From contig CALHKJ010000193.1 in the NCBI GenBank assembly GCA_938033975.1, positions 1-7,753 of the forward strand: DNA of 7,753 bases, written 5' to 3'. Positions 7,301 to 7,753 of this stretch are shown in pieces; position 1 is the first letter of the stretch, and every line of letters begins with the position of its first letter. The DNA is from an uncultured Saprospiraceae bacterium (lineage in GTDB: Bacteria; Bacteroidota; Bacteroidia; Chitinophagales; Saprospiraceae). Below the pieces are notes generated by a model that ran no database searches, was not told where the DNA came from, and saw nothing but the letters and a program-made list of their open reading frames with translations. Made by a program: the position numbers and the translations under genes.

Positions 7301-7666
7301 AGGCTTAGATTTATAAAGGCTGCCCTACTGCAGACTCCCAAAGCAGGTAGTGTTCAATTTAATAATTACGATCACTTAAAATCGGACCTTGCTAGTTTGC
7401 GAAAAGAATTATTTGGTAGTCAGGTCAAAGGCTCATTGGATGAATCTAGAGCACCATCAATAAGCTCAAGAGTTGGAAATGTAACTTGGGGTCATTGGGG
7501 CACAACGCAGAAACAAACAGCAACTCAAGAAAAGAATATTGAAATAGCCGAACAAGATTATCAAATCTTTAAGAAAAACTTAGCTTCCTTTTTAACTGAC
7601 TTGGAAGCTTTTGAAGCAGAATTAGAATCATTAGGAGCTCCTTGGACCAAGGGTAGGAAGTTTTGA
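4397..7666 (+). CDS. Exported Asp-box (BNR/sortilin-like) beta-propeller protein
   Basis: The product is 1089 residues; ATG at 4397 is followed at once by a second ATG at 4400, and either could start. Residues 1-26 are a signal peptide (ending VPLQSQ). Eleven Asp-box-like motifs (S/T-x-D/N-x-G-x-x-W/F) begin near residues 76, 130, 181, 239, 289, 335, 379, 520, 592, 646 and 690, the mark of VPS10/sortilin-type or BNR beta-propellers. Family landmarks include RGIGPAVMGGRI near the N-terminus, HSDNHALWIDP (353-363) and GGAQDLGT (414-421). A further domain follows at about 789-930 (GAVFTYLI, GLHRTAWDLKLP, APGKYNV), then a helical, coiled-coil-prone tail ending GAPWTKGRKF. Such proteins of about 1000-1100 residues are common in Bacteroidota and often labelled 'glycosyl hydrolase', but I see no catalytic signature. 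There is no T9SS tail, so a periplasmic or outer-membrane-associated site is likely. The function is unknown, perhaps protein or ligand binding. Confidence 0.88.
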   Translation: MMNLFLKTLAAFFFYSVLLHVPLQSQDNKAIKEAVSKLELRGIGPAVMGGRIADLAIHQDNPSTWYVAVGSGGLWKTINAGITWDPIFDGQKSYSIGCVSIDPNNAQTIWVGTGENVSGRHVAWGDGVYKSLDGGKSWKQMGLPSSEHIGKILIDPRNSDVVFVASEGPLWSAGGERGVYKTTDGGANWTKVLNIDKDTGVTDIEFDPSNPDVIYAAAYQRRRTTWSLMAGGPNSGIYKSSNHGEDWRKITKGLPSGDMGKIGLGVTKADASRVYATIEANSKEKGFYRSNDKAESWKKMNSYISGGTGPHYYQEIEVSPTNPDLIYQMDVFLHISKDGGKTFDYLGNGREKHSDNHALWIDPNNGNHLIAGTDGGLYESFDQGTKWRHFSNMPISQFYKLGLDNAEPFYNIVGGAQDLGTLIGPSRTMNNEGVRNQDWYVPLGADGYESVFDPEDPNTVYMEIQQGLLHRLDRRTEEVLNIQPQAAPNDPPERWNWDSPLIVSPHDSKTLYFGSQRLWKTQNRGNSWTAVSKDLTTNTNRYELEIADKVWSVNDLYDNGAMSKYATLTAISESPITEGLLYTGSDDGLINISEDGGDNWRKSGRLPAVPERSFIQDVEASSHDENTVFAVADAHKFGNYSPYVLMSTNRGSSWSSISGDLPAGTIVWVIKQDHIDENLLFIGTEYGIYVSLNKGKNWNILNKGVPPIAFRDIELHARDSDLVGATFGRGFYILDDYSSLRNMSDAVADESSVLFEVRDAWRYIPSVPMQAKGMPSQGSSSFRSDNPPYGAVFTYLIKDFPETKNQIRKNKEKELKKQNISIPFPGWETLELEKAEDNPQVLFLITNDKGENIRWVPGTSSNGLHRTAWDLKLPAANPIDLSTPGFVPPWRGKAEGPLVAPGKYNVQMYISFNGAILSQGESQSFQVKDVNTFDSTTDQKEIAAFKAKTRELQREISTASMKLGEVSERLRFIKAALLQTPKAGSVQFNNYDHLKSDLASLRKELFGSQVKGSLDESRAPSISSRVGNVTWGHWGTTQKQTATQEKNIEIAEQDYQIFKKNLASFLTDLEAFEAELESLGAPWTKGRKF

Positions 7667-7680
7667 AAAAGAATGCCAAG

Positions 7681-7714
7681 AGGTCCTGCCAAAGGCGGGC
7701 ACAGCGGGAGACCC
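7681..7714. repeat. GC-rich intergenic element with nested inverted repeats
   Basis: About 24 of 34 bases are G or C, far above the surrounding AT-rich DNA. GGTC (7682-7685) pairs with GACC (7710-7713), and TGCC (7687-7690) with GGCA (7698-7701). It begins 14 bp after the propeller stop codon. This resembles dispersed extragenic palindromic elements seen between genes in Bacteroidota, but only one copy is in view. Confidence 0.4.
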
Positions 7715-7732
7715 AAAAACAGACACTGCCTC

Positions 7733-7752
7733 CAAGGGGTTTCAACCCCTTG
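7733..7752 (+). terminator. Possible terminator hairpin at the right edge
   Basis: CAAGGGGT (7733-7740) pairs perfectly with ACCCCTTG (7745-7752) around a TTCA loop, 66 bp after the propeller gene stop. The window ends one base later, so a T-tract cannot be confirmed. It would fit as the propeller gene's terminator. Confidence 0.5.
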
Positions 7753-7753
7753 T

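Noticed and set aside
4397..7666. Sialidase or glycosyl hydrolase assignment for the propeller protein
   Set aside because: Asp boxes are a structural motif shared by many propellers. I see no sialidase arginine triad pattern or other catalytic signature, so only the fold is called.

Overview
The window looks like chromosomal DNA from a Bacteroidota bacterium, probably a free-living and perhaps marine polysaccharide degrader. The reasons are AT-rich DNA, genes starting in AT-rich leaders without a Shine-Dalgarno sequence, a type IX secretion (T9SS) C-terminal sorting domain, a CotH-family protein with a Bacteroidota-type signal peptide, and a lipoprotein signal ending in Cys-Asp-Asp. Genus and habitat cannot be fixed from the sequence.

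Layout. (1) Positions 1-1180, minus strand: a CotH-kinase-family secreted protein, cut by the left edge so that its C-terminus is missing. (2) Positions 1181-1512: a divergent intergenic region with several short repeats and a small imperfect palindrome. (3) Positions 1513-2904, plus strand: a GH16 beta-glucanase (laminarinase-like) lipoprotein with an extra C-terminal beta-rich domain; its start appears to be TTG. (4) Positions 2955-4235, plus strand: a secreted protein made of two nearly identical 156-residue repeats followed by a T9SS type A sorting domain. It lies 50 bp after the GH16 gene with no terminator between, so the two are probably co-transcribed. (5) Positions 4278-4312: a strong intrinsic terminator closing that unit. 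(6) Positions 4397-7666, plus strand: a 1089-residue exported beta-propeller protein with eleven Asp-box (BNR/sortilin-like) repeats. (7) Positions 7667-7753: a GC-rich stretch with inverted repeats and a second hairpin at the right edge.

How the parts may work together. The firmest functional pair is the GH16 enzyme and the two-repeat protein: one hydrolyses a beta-glucan at the cell surface, and the other, exported by T9SS and rich in paired tryptophans, is a good candidate for a glucan-binding partner. The binding role is inferred from context and composition. The CotH and propeller genes are separately transcribed neighbours, and nothing in the window proves they belong to the same pathway. 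No SusC/SusD pair, transposase, RNA gene or CRISPR array is visible. The least described item is the 156-residue repeat, which I cannot assign to a named domain.
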